The notes: generated by a model not told the origin, from the letters alone. Shown: positions 8,212-17,590, counted from the stretch's first letter. The stretch is 43,696 bases of DNA from Actinomycetes bacterium (GCA_014190015.1 BJFT01000007.1:1-43696), one strand, 5' to 3'. Numbers and translations: made by a program.

Positions 8212-9542
8212 TGAGCAAAAATATGCATTCACTATGGTCTAAAAACATTTCAATGAGCAAGGGCGAACTTCACTGCTCTGGAATTTCTGCAAGCGCACTC
8301 GCTGCAGAGTTTAAAACACCTGCATTCTTCCTAGATGAAGATGATTTTCGCACTCGTGCGTTGAATTGGAACACCGAACTCTCTCAAGCTTTTGGGCCAC
8401 AAGCAGGTCGTGTGTATTACGCGGCAAAAGCGTTTATCTGCGTAGAAGTAGCACGATGGATTGCAGATCTGGGAATCGGAATTGATGTCTGCACAGGTGG
8501 CGAATTAGTAGTTGCTCTCAAAGGTGGCATCAAGGCTGAAAATATTGAAGTGCATGGCAATAACAAATCTGTTGAAGAAATTGAGCAAGCAGTTGCTGCA
8601 GGTGTTGGAGCAATCGTTATTGACTCACTCTTTGAAATCGAGCGAGTTGCTTCTGCAGCTAAATCAGCTGGAAAAGTACAAAAGGTTTTACTCCGCTTAA
8701 CTCCAGGCATCGAAGCGCATACGCACGAATCAATCGCAACAGCGCATGAAGATGTGAAGTTCGGTTTTTCTATTGCAAGTGGCGCAGCCTGGCAAGCAAT
8801 CATTGAAACCAAAAAACATACCAGCCTCGAACTTCGCGGTTTTCATTCACATATTGGTTCTCAAATTTTTGAGACAGAACCATTTGCGATTGCTGCGGAA
8901 CGTTTAATCGAACTCTTAGCAAAATACAATGAAGAGTTTGGTCAACAACTGCCCGAATTAGATCTCGGTGGCGGCTACGGAATTGCATATTTAGATAACG
9001 AATCTGAAATACATGCAGCCGATGTTTTGGCGGCGCTTGCAAATCAAGTTAAGCAAGTATGTGCAAAATATTCACTTAATGTGCCAAAGATTTCTATCGA
9101 ACCTGGTCGCGCAATTGTTGGACCATCAATGTTTACTTTGTACTCAGTTGGTACAACCAAGGTTGTGACACTAGAAAATGGTGCAACCCGAAACTATGTT
9201 TCAGTTGATGGCGGGATGAGCGATAACTTGCGCACAGCTTTGTACGGCGCCGAGTACACAGCGGTAATTGCAAACCGTGAATCAACGGCTAAAAAGATTG
9301 CAACGCGCATTGTTGGAAAACACTGCGAAACAGGGGACATCATTATTAAGGACATAGATTTCCCATCAGATGTGACACCTGGAGATTTACTTGCCACACC
9401 AGCAACAGGTGCATATGGCCGAAGCATGGCCACGAATTACAACCACATCTCGCGTCCTCCCGTTGTCGCTATAAAAGATGGAAAAGCACGAGTAATCCTG
9501 CGTCGAGAGAGCATCGAAGATCTCCTGCGCCTAGATATTTAA
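8211..9542 (+). CDS. lysA: Diaminopimelate decarboxylase
   Basis: Catalyses the last step of lysine synthesis, decarboxylation of meso-diaminopimelate, with pyridoxal phosphate. The 443-residue protein has the PLP lysine at residue 73 in YYAAKAF, the HSHIGSQI and GGGYGI phosphate-binding segments of the alanine-racemase-like barrel, and the C-terminal beta domain with GDLLATPATGAYG. The start at 8211 is chosen because GGAGA in the argS end lies at proper spacing and the ATG overlaps the argS stop by one base; a GTG at 8208 is the only close alternative. It is co-transcribed with argS; hom follows after 33 nt with its own putative promoter. Confidence 0.96.
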   Translation: MSKNMHSLWSKNISMSKGELHCSGISASALAAEFKTPAFFLDEDDFRTRALNWNTELSQAFGPQAGRVYYAAKAFICVEVARWIADLGIGIDVCTGGELVVALKGGIKAENIEVHGNNKSVEEIEQAVAAGVGAIVIDSLFEIERVASAAKSAGKVQKVLLRLTPGIEAHTHESIATAHEDVKFGFSIASGAAWQAIIETKKHTSLELRGFHSHIGSQIFETEPFAIAAERLIELLAKYNEEFGQQLPELDLGGGYGIAYLDNESEIHAADVLAALANQVKQVCAKYSLNVPKISIEPGRAIVGPSMFTLYSVGTTKVVTLENGATRNYVSVDGGMSDNLRTALYGAEYTAVIANRESTAKKIATRIVGKHCETGDIIIKDIDFPSDVTPGDLLATPATGAYGRSMATNYNHISRPPVVAIKDGKARVILRRESIEDLLRLDI

Positions 9543-9563
9543 CGCGCATCTGCTCATCTGTGA

Positions 9564-9569
9564 AAGAAT
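9564..9569 (+). promoter_or_regulatory. Putative -10 (AAGAAT) of a leaderless hom promoter
   Basis: AAGAAT, six bases, then ATG at 9576. It matches the NAGAAT-N6-ATG arrangement seen before glyA, aceE, the AI-2E family gene and the DUF4032 gene. No Shine-Dalgarno site is present. Confidence 0.45.
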
Positions 9570-9575
9570 AAGAAC

Positions 9576-10871
9576 ATGAGCGCGCATAAAAATATTCATA
9601 TTGGCATGCTTGGCTGCGGCGTTGTCGGCGGTCAAGTTGCTGCGTTGCTCGAGAAAAATAATGCAGAACTCTCTACCCGCGCAGGTGCGAAGTTAATATT
9701 GAAAAAAATTGCAGTTCGCGATCTTAAAGCCGCACGAGAGGGAGTTAATCCAGCCCTGCTTACAACTGATGCGCAATCTGTAATTAATGATCCTGAGATC
9801 GACATTATTATTGAAGTAATGGGCGGCATAGATCCTGCTCGTGAACTAATTCTTGCGGCAATTAAAAATGGCAAATCAGTTGTTACTGCCAATAAGGCGC
9901 TGCTTGCTTCACATGGGGCAGATTTGTTTACAGCAGCCGATAACAATGGCGTAGACCTTTACTACGAAGCTGCAGTTGCTGGCGCCATTCCAATTATTCG
10001 CCCAATGCGTGAATCACTTGTTGGAGATCAAATTACTCGCGTTATGGGAATTGTTAATGGAACAACTAATTACATCCTTACAAAAATGGATGAAGAGGGA
10101 CGTGCATTCGACGAAGTTCTCAAAGAAGCACAGAGTCTTGGTTATGCAGAAGCAGATCCAACTGCTGACATCGAAGGATTCGATGCGGCATCAAAAGCTG
10201 CAATCATCGCTGGTTTAGCATTTCATTCGCGTGTAAGTGTCGATGATGTCCATCGCGAAGGAATTTCATCGATTACAGCAGATGATGTAGCAGTAGCAAA
10301 GACAATGAATCACGTTATTAAATTGCTAGCAATTGCAGAACTGACACCAGATAATCGAATTTCAGTTCGAGTTCATCCAGCGTTAATTGCACGCAGTCAT
10401 CCACTTGCTGCAGTACGTGATGCCTTTAATGCTGTTTTCGTTGAAGCAAAATCTGCTGGTCAACTAATGTTTTATGGTCGCGGTGCTGGTGGCGCTCCAA
10501 CAGCTAGTGCTGTTTTGGGCGACGTTGTTGCAGTTGCTAGACATCGAGTCAGTCAATCAGTTGGTCCACGTGAAAGTGATTATGCAGACCGTGCGATTGC
10601 ACCAATTGGAGATACAAAAACACAATTCCTTATTCGTCTAAATGTTGCGGATAAGCCAGGCGTTTTGGCGGCAATTGCGCAAGTATTTGCTACAGAAGGT
10701 GTCTCTATCCAAACTGTTCGCCAATCAGGACGTGGCAATGACGCCGAACTAATTGTGGTCAGCCATGGAGCAACAGAATCTGCACTCAGTGCAACAGTTA
10801 AAGCACTATCTAATATGGATATTGTTACAAAGGTCGAGAGCGTACTTCGAGTGCAGGGATCACAATCCTGA
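9576..10871 (+). CDS. hom: Homoserine dehydrogenase
   Basis: Reduces aspartate semialdehyde to homoserine with NAD(P)H, the branch point to threonine and methionine. The 431-residue protein has an N-terminal Rossmann nucleotide-binding motif [11 protein letters not shown] (residues 10-20), a catalytic domain with [11 protein letters not shown] and [22 protein letters not shown], and a C-terminal ACT domain (about residues 350-425) with [20 protein letters not shown]. In Gram-positive bacteria that domain mediates feedback inhibition by threonine. The gene is followed by thrC (1-nt overlap) and thrB, forming a threonine operon. Confidence 0.97.
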   Translation: MSAHKNIHIGMLGCGVVGGQVAALLEKNNAELSTRAGAKLILKKIAVRDLKAAREGVNPALLTTDAQSVINDPEIDIIIEVMGGIDPARELILAAIKNGKSVVTANKALLASHGADLFTAADNNGVDLYYEAAVAGAIPIIRPMRESLVGDQITRVMGIVNGTTNYILTKMDEEGRAFDEVLKEAQSLGYAEADPTADIEGFDAASKAAIIAGLAFHSRVSVDDVHREGISSITADDVAVAKTMNHVIKLLAIAELTPDNRISVRVHPALIARSHPLAAVRDAFNAVFVEAKSAGQLMFYGRGAGGAPTASAVLGDVVAVARHRVSQSVGPRESDYADRAIAPIGDTKTQFLIRLNVADKPGVLAAIAQVFATEGVSIQTVRQSGRGNDAELIVVSHGATESALSATVKALSNMDIVTKVESVLRVQGSQS

Positions 10872-11953
10872 TGGGAATTTTTAATCGCAAGCCGGGCGCG
10901 CATCAATGGCGTGGGGTAATAAATGAATACCGTCACCGTTTGCCAGTTACAGAGAGCACTCCCGTCATAACTCTGAACGAGGGTGGAACACCACTTATTT
11001 TTGCTTGCAATCTTTCTGAGTTGTTAAAAAATAATGTGTGGATTAAATATGAAGGTTTAAACCCAACAGGATCATTTAAAGATCGCGGTATGACCATGGC
11101 GATTTCAAAGGCTGCAGAAGATGGATCCAAAGCTGTTATCTGTGCTTCAACAGGAAATACATCGGCATCCGCTGCGGCGTACGCGGTCAAAGCCGGAATG
11201 GTTCCTGCAGTTCTTATTCCTAAAGGAAAAATTGCACTTGGTAAATTAGCGCAAGCAGTTGCTCATGGTTCAAAGATTTTGCAAGTAAATGGAAACTTCG
11301 ACGATTGCCTCACTCTGGCTCGCGAGTTATCTGAAAATTTTCCAGTTGCACTCGTTAACTCAGTTAACCCGTATCGAATTGAAGGACAAAAGACTGCTTC
11401 CTTTGAAGTTGTCGACGCTTTAGGTGATGCACCCGATATTCATGCATTGCCAGTTGGTAACGCAGGAAATATCACTGCGTATTGGAAGGGGTATAAGGAA
11501 TACCGCTCAGATCGCATTTGCTCACAGTTACCAGCGATGTGGGGATTCCAAGCAGCAGGTGCTGCACCAATTGTTAAAGGAAAAATTGTAAAAAATCCAA
11601 ACACAATTGCAACAGCGATTCGAATTGGTAATCCAGCTTCATGGCAACAAGCTATTGATGCGCGCGATTCTTCCGGTGGCTTAATTGATGCGGTGACAGA
11701 TAAAGAAATTCTTGCGGCTTATCATCTGATTGCATCTCGCGAAGGAATCTTCGTAGAACCATCATCTGCAGCTGGTTTAGCTGGCCTGATCAAGTATCAA
11801 AAGGCTGGAAAACTTCCAAAGAATAAAACAATTGTTATTACAGTTACTGGCCACGGATTAAAAGATATTCCTTGGGCACTTGAGGGTGCGAAGAAGCCTG
11901 TTGTCGTTCCAGTAAGTGTTAAAGCTGCTGCGAAAGCGTTAGGTCTTTCCTAA
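10871..11953 (+). CDS. thrC: Threonine synthase
   Basis: Converts O-phosphohomoserine to threonine with pyridoxal phosphate. The 360-residue length is that of the short, actinobacterial-type threonine synthase. The PLP lysine is residue 70 in [10 protein letters not shown]; the Ser/Thr-Gly-Asn cradle [14 protein letters not shown] and the glycine-rich phosphate loop [14 protein letters not shown] are also present. The ATG overlaps the hom stop by one base (TGATG), and thrB starts one base after its stop, so all three are likely one transcript with coupled translation. Confidence 0.97.
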   Translation: MGIFNRKPGAHQWRGVINEYRHRLPVTESTPVITLNEGGTPLIFACNLSELLKNNVWIKYEGLNPTGSFKDRGMTMAISKAAEDGSKAVICASTGNTSASAAAYAVKAGMVPAVLIPKGKIALGKLAQAVAHGSKILQVNGNFDDCLTLARELSENFPVALVNSVNPYRIEGQKTASFEVVDALGDAPDIHALPVGNAGNITAYWKGYKEYRSDRICSQLPAMWGFQAAGAAPIVKGKIVKNPNTIATAIRIGNPASWQQAIDARDSSGGLIDAVTDKEILAAYHLIASREGIFVEPSSAAGLAGLIKYQKAGKLPKNKTIVITVTGHGLKDIPWALEGAKKPVVVPVSVKAAAKALGLS

Positions 11954-11954
11954 A

Positions 11955-12884
11955 ATGGCAAAACCAACTTTTCGTGCCAATGCTGTACAGATTCAAGTAC
12001 CAGCAACGAGTGCAAACTTAGGTCCAGGTTTTGATTCACTTGGTTTAGCACTGGGTATGCATGATCGATACGTTGCACAAATTCTTGATGATCCAGGATT
12101 AGATATTGATATCACTGGTGAAGGTGCAGATGTATTGCCACACTCAGATAAGAATTTACTCGTTAAGGCGATGTACAAAGGATTTAAATATCTAGGTGGC
12201 GAACCTAAAGGCGTTGCTATTCGCGCACTCAATGTAATTCCACATGGTCGCGGATTGGGTTCTTCAGCAAGTGCAATTGTTGGTGGCTTGATGCTTGCTC
12301 GTTCATTGGTCTTAACTGGTGAAGAGAAGATGAGCAATGAAGATTTACTAAATCTTGCAACTGAGATGGAAGGCCATCCAGATAACGTCGCTGCTGCTCT
12401 ATTTGGAAGCGCAACAATTGCTTGGACAGAAGATCAACGCGGAAAGAACATCGCACGTGCGGTTCAAATCCATGTAGACCCACGAATTAGCGTTGTTTCA
12501 TTTATTCCAGAAGGTGCTGTTGCAACAGCGAAGGCCCGTAAATTATTGCCAGAAACCATCGTCCACGCAGATGCAGCAGCCAATACAACTCGCGGAGAGT
12601 TACTTGTGCATGCACTCTCATCTCGCCCAGACTTATTGTTTATAGCCACCGAAGATTTCATTCACCAAAAGTTCCGCCAAGAAGCAATGCCTAAATCATT
12701 TGCCTTACTAAATAAATTACGTGGTGCAGGTGTTGCAGCATTTATTTCCGGAGCTGGACCAACAGTGCTTGCTCTTCATAATGGCGACGCCAATGAAATT
12801 AATGAATTGCAGCGAGCAGCCGGATCGAACTTCGAGGTAAAACCCCTCAGTATTTGCACTACTGGAGCGGGAATCATCGCCTAA
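11955..12884 (+). CDS. thrB: Homoserine kinase
   Basis: Phosphorylates homoserine, the step between Hom and ThrC. A GHMP-family kinase of 309 residues: the N-terminal PATSANLGPGFDSLG (about residues 16-30), the ATP-binding motif PHGRGLGSSASA (about 96-107) and the C-terminal motif SGAGPTVLAL are all intact. The start is one base after the thrC stop. It ends the hom-thrC-thrB unit; rho follows after a 138-nt gap with a promoter and leader. Confidence 0.96.
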   Translation: MAKPTFRANAVQIQVPATSANLGPGFDSLGLALGMHDRYVAQILDDPGLDIDITGEGADVLPHSDKNLLVKAMYKGFKYLGGEPKGVAIRALNVIPHGRGLGSSASAIVGGLMLARSLVLTGEEKMSNEDLLNLATEMEGHPDNVAAALFGSATIAWTEDQRGKNIARAVQIHVDPRISVVSFIPEGAVATAKARKLLPETIVHADAAANTTRGELLVHALSSRPDLLFIATEDFIHQKFRQEAMPKSFALLNKLRGAGVAAFISGAGPTVLALHNGDANEINELQRAAGSNFEVKPLSICTTGAGIIA

Positions 12885-12892
12885 TTTCGAAT

Positions 12893-12922
12893 TTGTAGTC
12901 CCTGGCGCCTCGGTGCTACCCT
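12893..12922 (+). promoter_or_regulatory. Putative rho promoter
   Basis: TTGTAG (12893-12898) and TACCCT (12917-12922) are separated by 18 bases in the gap after thrB. Transcription would begin near 12929, leaving a leader of about 95 nt before the rho ATG. Confidence 0.45.
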
Positions 12923-12954
12923 TATGGCATCTGATTAGCCGGCTCTCATTAAGC

Positions 12955-12992
12955 GGTGCAAGATTTTTTCAGGTAAATAAATTAATCGCACC
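12955..12992 (+). promoter_or_regulatory. Structured rho leader hairpin
   Basis: GGTGC (12955-12959) pairs with GCACC (12988-12992), extended by GATT/AATC across a two-base bulge, giving nine pairs around an AU-rich loop. A run of six T lies inside the loop. The region 13004-13011 (CCTTAAGG) is self-complementary and includes the likely Shine-Dalgarno site. rho mRNA is autoregulated by premature termination in well-studied bacteria, so a regulatory leader is plausible here, but the mechanism is inference. Confidence 0.4.
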
Positions 12993-13022
12993 TTACGGGC
13001 AATCCTTAAGGCCATTACTGAA

Positions 13023-14567
13023 ATGAAAACAATGACAGAAAAAGAACCTATACGTTCAGACAGCCCAGAGTTAAATGCAATGTCTCTTCCGAAACTTAAG
13101 GAAGTTGCATCACAACTCGGCATTGATGGCGCTGCAAAGTTAAAGAAAGATGCTCTCGTTCAGGCAATTGCTGATCTACAAGCAGCCAACAGAGAAGCAG
13201 CTAAGGCAGAGCGTGAAGCTCGTCGTGAAGCGCGCAACAATCGAAACAAAAAAGATGCGCCACGCGACTCAGATTCAGATAACGACTCAGATAACGATTC
13301 ACAAGCCAACCGCGGCGATCGTTTCGATCGCAATGACCGTGGCCGTGGACGCGACCGAGGTCGTGGACGTGATCGCAATCGTGATCGTGGAAACCGCGAA
13401 GAACGCGAACCAGTTATCTCAGAAGATGACGTATTACTTCCAGTAGGCGGACTCTTAGACATTCTTGAAAGCTATGCATTTATTCGCACAGGTGGTTATT
13501 TACCTGGGCCAAATGATGTGTACGTATCACTTCAGCAAGTTCGTAAATACGGACTTCGCAAAGGAGACGTCGTCACTGGTCAAGTACGTCAGCCAAATGA
13601 AGGCGAACGCCGCGAAAAATTCAACGCACTCATTGTGTTGGACACAATCAATGGATCTGCTCCAGATGAAGTACGCAACCGCGTTGAATTCAACAAGCTA
13701 GTTCCGTTGTATCCGCAAGAGCGTTTACGTCTTGAAACAGAACCAAATATTTTGACTACTCGCGTAATTGATTTGATCTCACCAATTGGTAAGGGTCAGC
13801 GCGGACTTATTGTTTCTCCTCCAAAGGCTGGAAAGACAATGGTTTTGCAATCAATTGCAAACGCAATCACTACTAACAACCCTGAGTGTCACTTAATGGT
13901 TGTACTCGTAGATGAGCGTCCAGAAGAAGTTACAGATATGCAACGCTCCGTAAAGGGCGAAGTTATTGCCTCAACATTTGATCGTCCAGCAGATGACCAC
14001 ACAACAGTTGCTGAACTAGCAATTGAACGTGCAAAGCGTCTCGTCGAACTAGGTCACGATGTTGTTGTACTCCTTGATTCAATTACACGTTTGGGTCGTG
14101 CGTACAACATTGCAGCTCCAGCATCAGGTCGAATTCTTTCCGGTGGTGTTGATTCAGCAGCTTTATATCCACCAAAGAAGTTCTTCGGTGCTGCTCGTAA
14201 CATCGAAGATGGCGGCTCACTCACAATTCTTGCAACAGCACTTGTTGATACTGGTTCACGTATGGATGAAGTTATCTTCGAAGAGTTCAAGGGAACTGGA
14301 AACATGGAACTTATTCTCGATCGCCGTATGGCAGATAAGAGAATCTTCCCTGCGGTTAACGTTGTTGCTTCCGGTACTCGTAAAGAAGAAATTCTTATGG
14401 GAACAGAAGAACTTAATATTGTTTGGAAACTACGTCGCGTGCTTCACGCACTAGAACCACAACAAGCTCTCGAACTATTGCTTGAGAAGATGAAGGGCAC
14501 AAAGTCCAACGTCGAATTCTTGATGCAAATCCAGAAGACAACTGTTGGACCGGGATCTGAAGGATAA
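13023..14567 (+). CDS. rho: Transcription termination factor Rho
   Basis: Hexameric RNA-dependent ATPase that ends transcription. In the 514-residue protein an N-terminal Rho_N segment (SLPKLKEVASQLGI, about 21-34) is followed by a low-complexity insert rich in Arg, Asp, Glu and Gly (about 58-130, with repeats like RGRGRD). Next come the cold-shock-like RNA-binding domain (about 132-200) and the RecA-like motor with Walker A SPPKAGKT (265-272) and Walker B-like VVVLLDSITRL. The Arg/Asp-rich insert is typical of actinobacterial Rho and adds RNA-binding surface. A second ATG four codons downstream (13035) could also be the start. A leader hairpin precedes the gene. Confidence 0.97.
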   Translation: MKTMTEKEPIRSDSPELNAMSLPKLKEVASQLGIDGAAKLKKDALVQAIADLQAANREAAKAEREARREARNNRNKKDAPRDSDSDNDSDNDSQANRGDRFDRNDRGRGRDRGRGRDRNRDRGNREEREPVISEDDVLLPVGGLLDILESYAFIRTGGYLPGPNDVYVSLQQVRKYGLRKGDVVTGQVRQPNEGERREKFNALIVLDTINGSAPDEVRNRVEFNKLVPLYPQERLRLETEPNILTTRVIDLISPIGKGQRGLIVSPPKAGKTMVLQSIANAITTNNPECHLMVVLVDERPEEVTDMQRSVKGEVIASTFDRPADDHTTVAELAIERAKRLVELGHDVVVLLDSITRLGRAYNIAAPASGRILSGGVDSAALYPPKKFFGAARNIEDGGSLTILATALVDTGSRMDEVIFEEFKGTGNMELILDRRMADKRIFPAVNVVASGTRKEEILMGTEELNIVWKLRRVLHALEPQQALELLLEKMKGTKSNVEFLMQIQKTTVGPGSEG

Positions 14568-14631
14568 GTTCACGCTCAAATTTTTAAATACCTACCCAAT
14601 GGGGTTAACCTTTAGCCCTATTAACCGCCCC

Positions 14632-14662
14632 GTCTGGTTCACGTGAAAATCACGACCCAGAC
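14632..14662 (+). promoter_or_regulatory. Leader hairpin before rpmE (candidate L31 autoregulatory element)
   Basis: GTCTGG (14632-14637) pairs with CCAGAC (14657-14662), and inside it CGTG pairs with CACG around AAAAT. The structure ends a few bases before the AGAGG Shine-Dalgarno site of rpmE. Leader motifs that bind L31 have been described upstream of rpmE in Actinobacteria; whether this matches that consensus was not tested. Confidence 0.45.
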
Positions 14663-14679
14663 ACGAAAGAGGAAATGAA

Positions 14680-14886
14680 ATGAAGTCAGAGATCCATCCA
14701 GAATACAAAGAGACTCAAGTAACTTGTGGTTGCGGTGAAAAGTTTGTTACCCGCTCAACAGTTGCAAGCGGTTCAATCTATGTTGAAGTTTGTTCAGTCT
14801 GTCACCCGTTCTACACAGGTAAGCAGCGCATTCTTGATACTGGTGGACGCGTAGCGAAGTTCGAAGAGCGCTTCGGTAAGAAATAG
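14680..14886 (+). CDS. rpmE: 50S ribosomal protein bL31 (zinc-binding type)
   Basis: A 68-residue large-subunit ribosomal protein. It keeps the four zinc ligands of the C+ form: Cys16 and Cys18 (TCGCGEKF region), then Cys37 and Cys40 ([14 protein letters not shown]). This is the zinc-dependent paralogue rather than the zinc-free one used under zinc starvation. AGAGG lies seven bases before the ATG. It is a single-gene unit between rho and prfA, with a leader hairpin upstream and a strong terminator downstream. Confidence 0.97.
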   Translation: MKSEIHPEYKETQVTCGCGEKFVTRSTVASGSIYVEVCSVCHPFYTGKQRILDTGGRVAKFEERFGKK

Positions 14887-14893
14887 CTTTCTA

Positions 14894-14935
14894 AAAAGAC
14901 CGCATTCACTACTTCGGTAGTGGTTGCGGTCTTTT
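14894..14935 (+). terminator. Intrinsic terminator after rpmE, UUCG tetraloop
   Basis: AAAAGACCGCA...CACTAC pairs with GTAGTG...TGCGGTCTTTT, with one mismatch and one G-U pair, closed by a C(UUCG)G tetraloop at about 14912-14915. The stem ends in TTTT followed by GCTTTTTATTT. The A-run at the other foot means it could also stop transcription from the right. It starts 7 nt after the rpmE stop. Confidence 0.93.
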
Positions 14936-14994
14936 GCTTTTTATTTAATTTCAAAACGTAATTTGAAAAGACTAGAAGAGAAAGGAGAAGCCAC

Positions 14995-16077
14995 ATGAGT
15001 AGTGATCGCTTTGCATCCGCACATGAAATGGTTCGCGAATACGCAGAACTTGAAGCAGCAATGGCTGATCCGTCTATTCACGAAGATCAAGGTAAAGCGC
15101 GACAACTAGGTCGCCGTTATGCCCAACTCGGTCCAGTAGTCGCTGGATTTAAAGAGTGGAAGAGCGCTGATGATGATCTCAACGCTGCAAAAGAATTAGC
15201 AGCGAGTGATCCAGATTTTGCTTCTGAAATTCCCGCGCTAGAAGAGAGCGCCCAAAAGGCTGCAGAAAAATTAGAAGAGTTATTGCTTCCTCGTGACCCA
15301 AATGATGATCGCGATGTAATTCTTGAAGTTAAAGCTGGTGCAGGTGGAGATGAGTCAGCAATCTTTGCTGGAGATTTATTGCGCATGTACATGCGTTATG
15401 CCGAAAAACGTAATTGGAAAGTCGAAATACTCGATGCAACCGAGAGCGAAATGGGTGGCTACAAAGACATTTCAGTTGCTGTGAAATCTAAAGGAACTGC
15501 AGCACCTGGTGAATCACCATATGCACGTCTGAAATTCGAAGGTGGAGTGCACAGAGTTCAACGTGTTCCAGAAACGGAGAGCCAAGGTCGCATTCACACT
15601 TCAGCCGCAGGTGTTTTGATTCTTCCTGAAGCAGAAGAAGTTGATGTTGAGTTAAACATGAATGATGTCCGAGTCGATGTTTACCGCTCATCAGGTCCTG
15701 GTGGACAGAGTGTTAATACAACTGACTCAGCCGTACGCCTCACACACGTGCCAACTGGAATCGTTGTTTCGTGTCAAAACGAAAAGAGTCAGTTACAAAA
15801 TAAAGAATCTGCACTTCGTATTCTGCGTGCGCGTCTATTAGCTGATGCACAAGAAAAGGCTGATGCCCTTGCTTCTGCTGAACGTAAGAATCAAGTTCGA
15901 ACAGTAGATCGTTCTGAGCGCATCCGAACCTATAACTATCCAGAAAATCGTTTGAGTGATCACCGAGTTAATTACAAATCAAATAACTTAGATTCAGTTC
16001 TCAATGGCGACTTGGATGACGTCATTCAATCTCTATTGGATGCTGACAAAGCCGCAAAGTTAGCTTCTACAGAATAA
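14995..16077 (+). CDS. prfA: Peptide chain release factor 1
   Basis: Recognises UAA and UAG stop codons and triggers peptide release. The 360-residue protein has the GGQ motif at residues 236-238 in [18 protein letters not shown], whose Gln is the substrate of PrmC encoded next door, and the RF1 codon-recognition tripeptide P-x-T as PET (192-194) in [23 protein letters not shown] provides a strong ribosome binding site. It starts the prfA-prmC-tsaC unit, isolated from rpmE by the terminator. Confidence 0.97.
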   Translation: MSSDRFASAHEMVREYAELEAAMADPSIHEDQGKARQLGRRYAQLGPVVAGFKEWKSADDDLNAAKELAASDPDFASEIPALEESAQKAAEKLEELLLPRDPNDDRDVILEVKAGAGGDESAIFAGDLLRMYMRYAEKRNWKVEILDATESEMGGYKDISVAVKSKGTAAPGESPYARLKFEGGVHRVQRVPETESQGRIHTSAAGVLILPEAEEVDVELNMNDVRVDVYRSSGPGGQSVNTTDSAVRLTHVPTGIVVSCQNEKSQLQNKESALRILRARLLADAQEKADALASAERKNQVRTVDRSERIRTYNYPENRLSDHRVNYKSNNLDSVLNGDLDDVIQSLLDADKAAKLASTE

Positions 16078-16085
16078 AGCCCAGC

Positions 16086-16940
16086 ATGAATGTGCGAGAG
16101 ATTTTAAAGGATGCAAAAGAACAACTAGACCTTTCAGAAATCGATGGCATTGATGCCGAGATACTTCTTGCGCACGTTCTTGGAATCTCTCGAATGGATT
16201 TGCACAACCCGCTGGTACTAGAACGCACTCTCGAATCTCTTGGAGATGCAACCATTGCGCTCGAAACCTTTCATGATTTACTCGCACGAAGAATTTCGCA
16301 CGAACCACTTCAATACATCACCGGCATTGCATATTTTCGTAATCTCGAATTAAAAGTGGGTCCTGGCGTTTTAGTACCGAGACCAGAGAGCGAGCTACTA
16401 GTTGGTGCAGTGCTTAATCACATTGCAAACTTGCCCGCCCCTGTCAGCGTTATTGATCTCGGTTCAGGTTCAGGAGCACTGGCACTAGCAATTGCAACAG
16501 AGGCAGTAAATAGTCGAGTGATTGCTGTAGAAAAAAGCGATGAAGCACTTGTCTGGCTTAAGAAAAATGTGGAAGCAATTGTTGAAGATTTACGAATTGT
16601 TCATAGCGACGTACGTGATGCGCTCGTTGGAATCAAATGTGATGTTGTCATTGCCAATCCTCCATACATCGAAGATGAGTCGGATTTACCTAGAGATGTG
16701 GTTGAACACGAACCTGCAGTTGCACTCTTTGGTGGGAAAGATGGAATGGATGCGCCCCGCGCATTTATTGCAGCATCATCACGTTTGCTTAAGTCAGGTG
16801 GATTGCTGGCAATCGAGCACAATGAAAAGCAGGGCGCATTGATTGCAGGGGAGTTAAACCAAGACTTCGAAGAGATACAGTTACATCTGGATTTAGTTGG
16901 ACGTCCTCGTTGGACTAGTGCGATTCGGAAAATGATATGA
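16086..16940 (+). CDS. prmC: Release factor glutamine N5-methyltransferase
   Basis: Methylates the Gln of the GGQ motif in release factors with S-adenosylmethionine, raising termination efficiency. The 284-residue protein has the VPRPESE motif (97-103), the SAM-binding DLGSGSG (124-130) and the catalytic NPPY (191-194) typical of HemK/PrmC. It begins eight bases after the prfA stop without a clear Shine-Dalgarno site, which points to coupled translation. Its stop overlaps the tsaC-like start (ATGA). Confidence 0.96.
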   Translation: MNVREILKDAKEQLDLSEIDGIDAEILLAHVLGISRMDLHNPLVLERTLESLGDATIALETFHDLLARRISHEPLQYITGIAYFRNLELKVGPGVLVPRPESELLVGAVLNHIANLPAPVSVIDLGSGSGALALAIATEAVNSRVIAVEKSDEALVWLKKNVEAIVEDLRIVHSDVRDALVGIKCDVVIANPPYIEDESDLPRDVVEHEPAVALFGGKDGMDAPRAFIAASSRLLKSGGLLAIEHNEKQGALIAGELNQDFEEIQLHLDLVGRPRWTSAIRKMI

Positions 16941-17590
16941 ATAACAACGTAGAAAAAGTAGACATCACCAGCGGTGACAACTCCGAACACTTAGCGCGTG
17001 CACTTAAATCTATCCGAGATGGCTATGTGATTGTTGTGCCACTTGAGCATGGTTATGTCTATGCCTGTGATGCATTTAGCCACTTTGCGGTTCGCGCAAT
17101 GCACGTACTTCGTGGTGATGCACTCGGAGTTGTTGCTCAGGTAATAATTCCGAATGCAAAGACTGCGCAGGGACTTTCACGCAGCATGCGTGCAGATGTT
17201 CAAGAGTTGACCAATGCTTTTTGGCCGGGATTACTGAGTCTTAATGTGAAACCGCAAATGGGTTTAGCGTGGGATTTAGGAGATTCCCAGAGACTGGATC
17301 AAATTAGTTTGCGAGTGCCACAAGAGGGTTTTGTTTTAGAGCTCATGCAAAAAAGTGGTCCGCTAGCAATCGCATCGATTACTAGCAATGGATTACCAAC
17401 ATTGCTTGATGTCGAGAGATTTGAAAATCCAGGAGTTGACGTAATCTTTGATGGCGGCCATCTTCCGGCCGGAGCACGCACCACGGTCATTAACGTTTCA
17501 GATGATGGAATAGAACTCGTGCGCGAAGGGGCAATCTCGCGTGAATCCCTTCAAAAAGTATCTCCTGACAATTTTGGAAAGGCAGATTAG
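16937..17590 (+). CDS. Divergent TsaC/Sua5/YrdC-like protein
   Basis: By position (after prmC) and general similarity this is the Sua5-YciO-YrdC gene, whose normal product makes threonylcarbamoyl-AMP for the t6A modification of ANN-decoding tRNAs. Conserved parts include the helical segment FWPGLLSL (95-102), the WDLGDS and LRVP strands, GPLAIAS and a C-terminal FDGGHLPAGARTTVINV. Core substrate-binding motifs are changed: the usual PTDTVYG is PLEHGYVY (35-42), the KxR motif region reads LRGDALG (about 58-64), and the usual SSAN-SG motif is ASITSNGLP (146-154). The 217-residue length is normal for actinobacterial TsaC and the frame is intact, so this is not an obvious pseudogene. Either activity is altered, or another TsaC exists elsewhere. 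Confidence 0.8.
   Translation: MNNNVEKVDITSGDNSEHLARALKSIRDGYVIVVPLEHGYVYACDAFSHFAVRAMHVLRGDALGVVAQVIIPNAKTAQGLSRSMRADVQELTNAFWPGLLSLNVKPQMGLAWDLGDSQRLDQISLRVPQEGFVLELMQKSGPLAIASITSNGLPTLLDVERFENPGVDVIFDGGHLPAGARTTVINVSDDGIELVREGAISRESLQKVSPDNFGKAD

Noticed and set aside
13160-13462. Ser/Arg-rich 100-residue frame opposite rho
   Set aside because: It is the reverse complement of the Arg/Asp repeat region of Rho; no start signal or homology.
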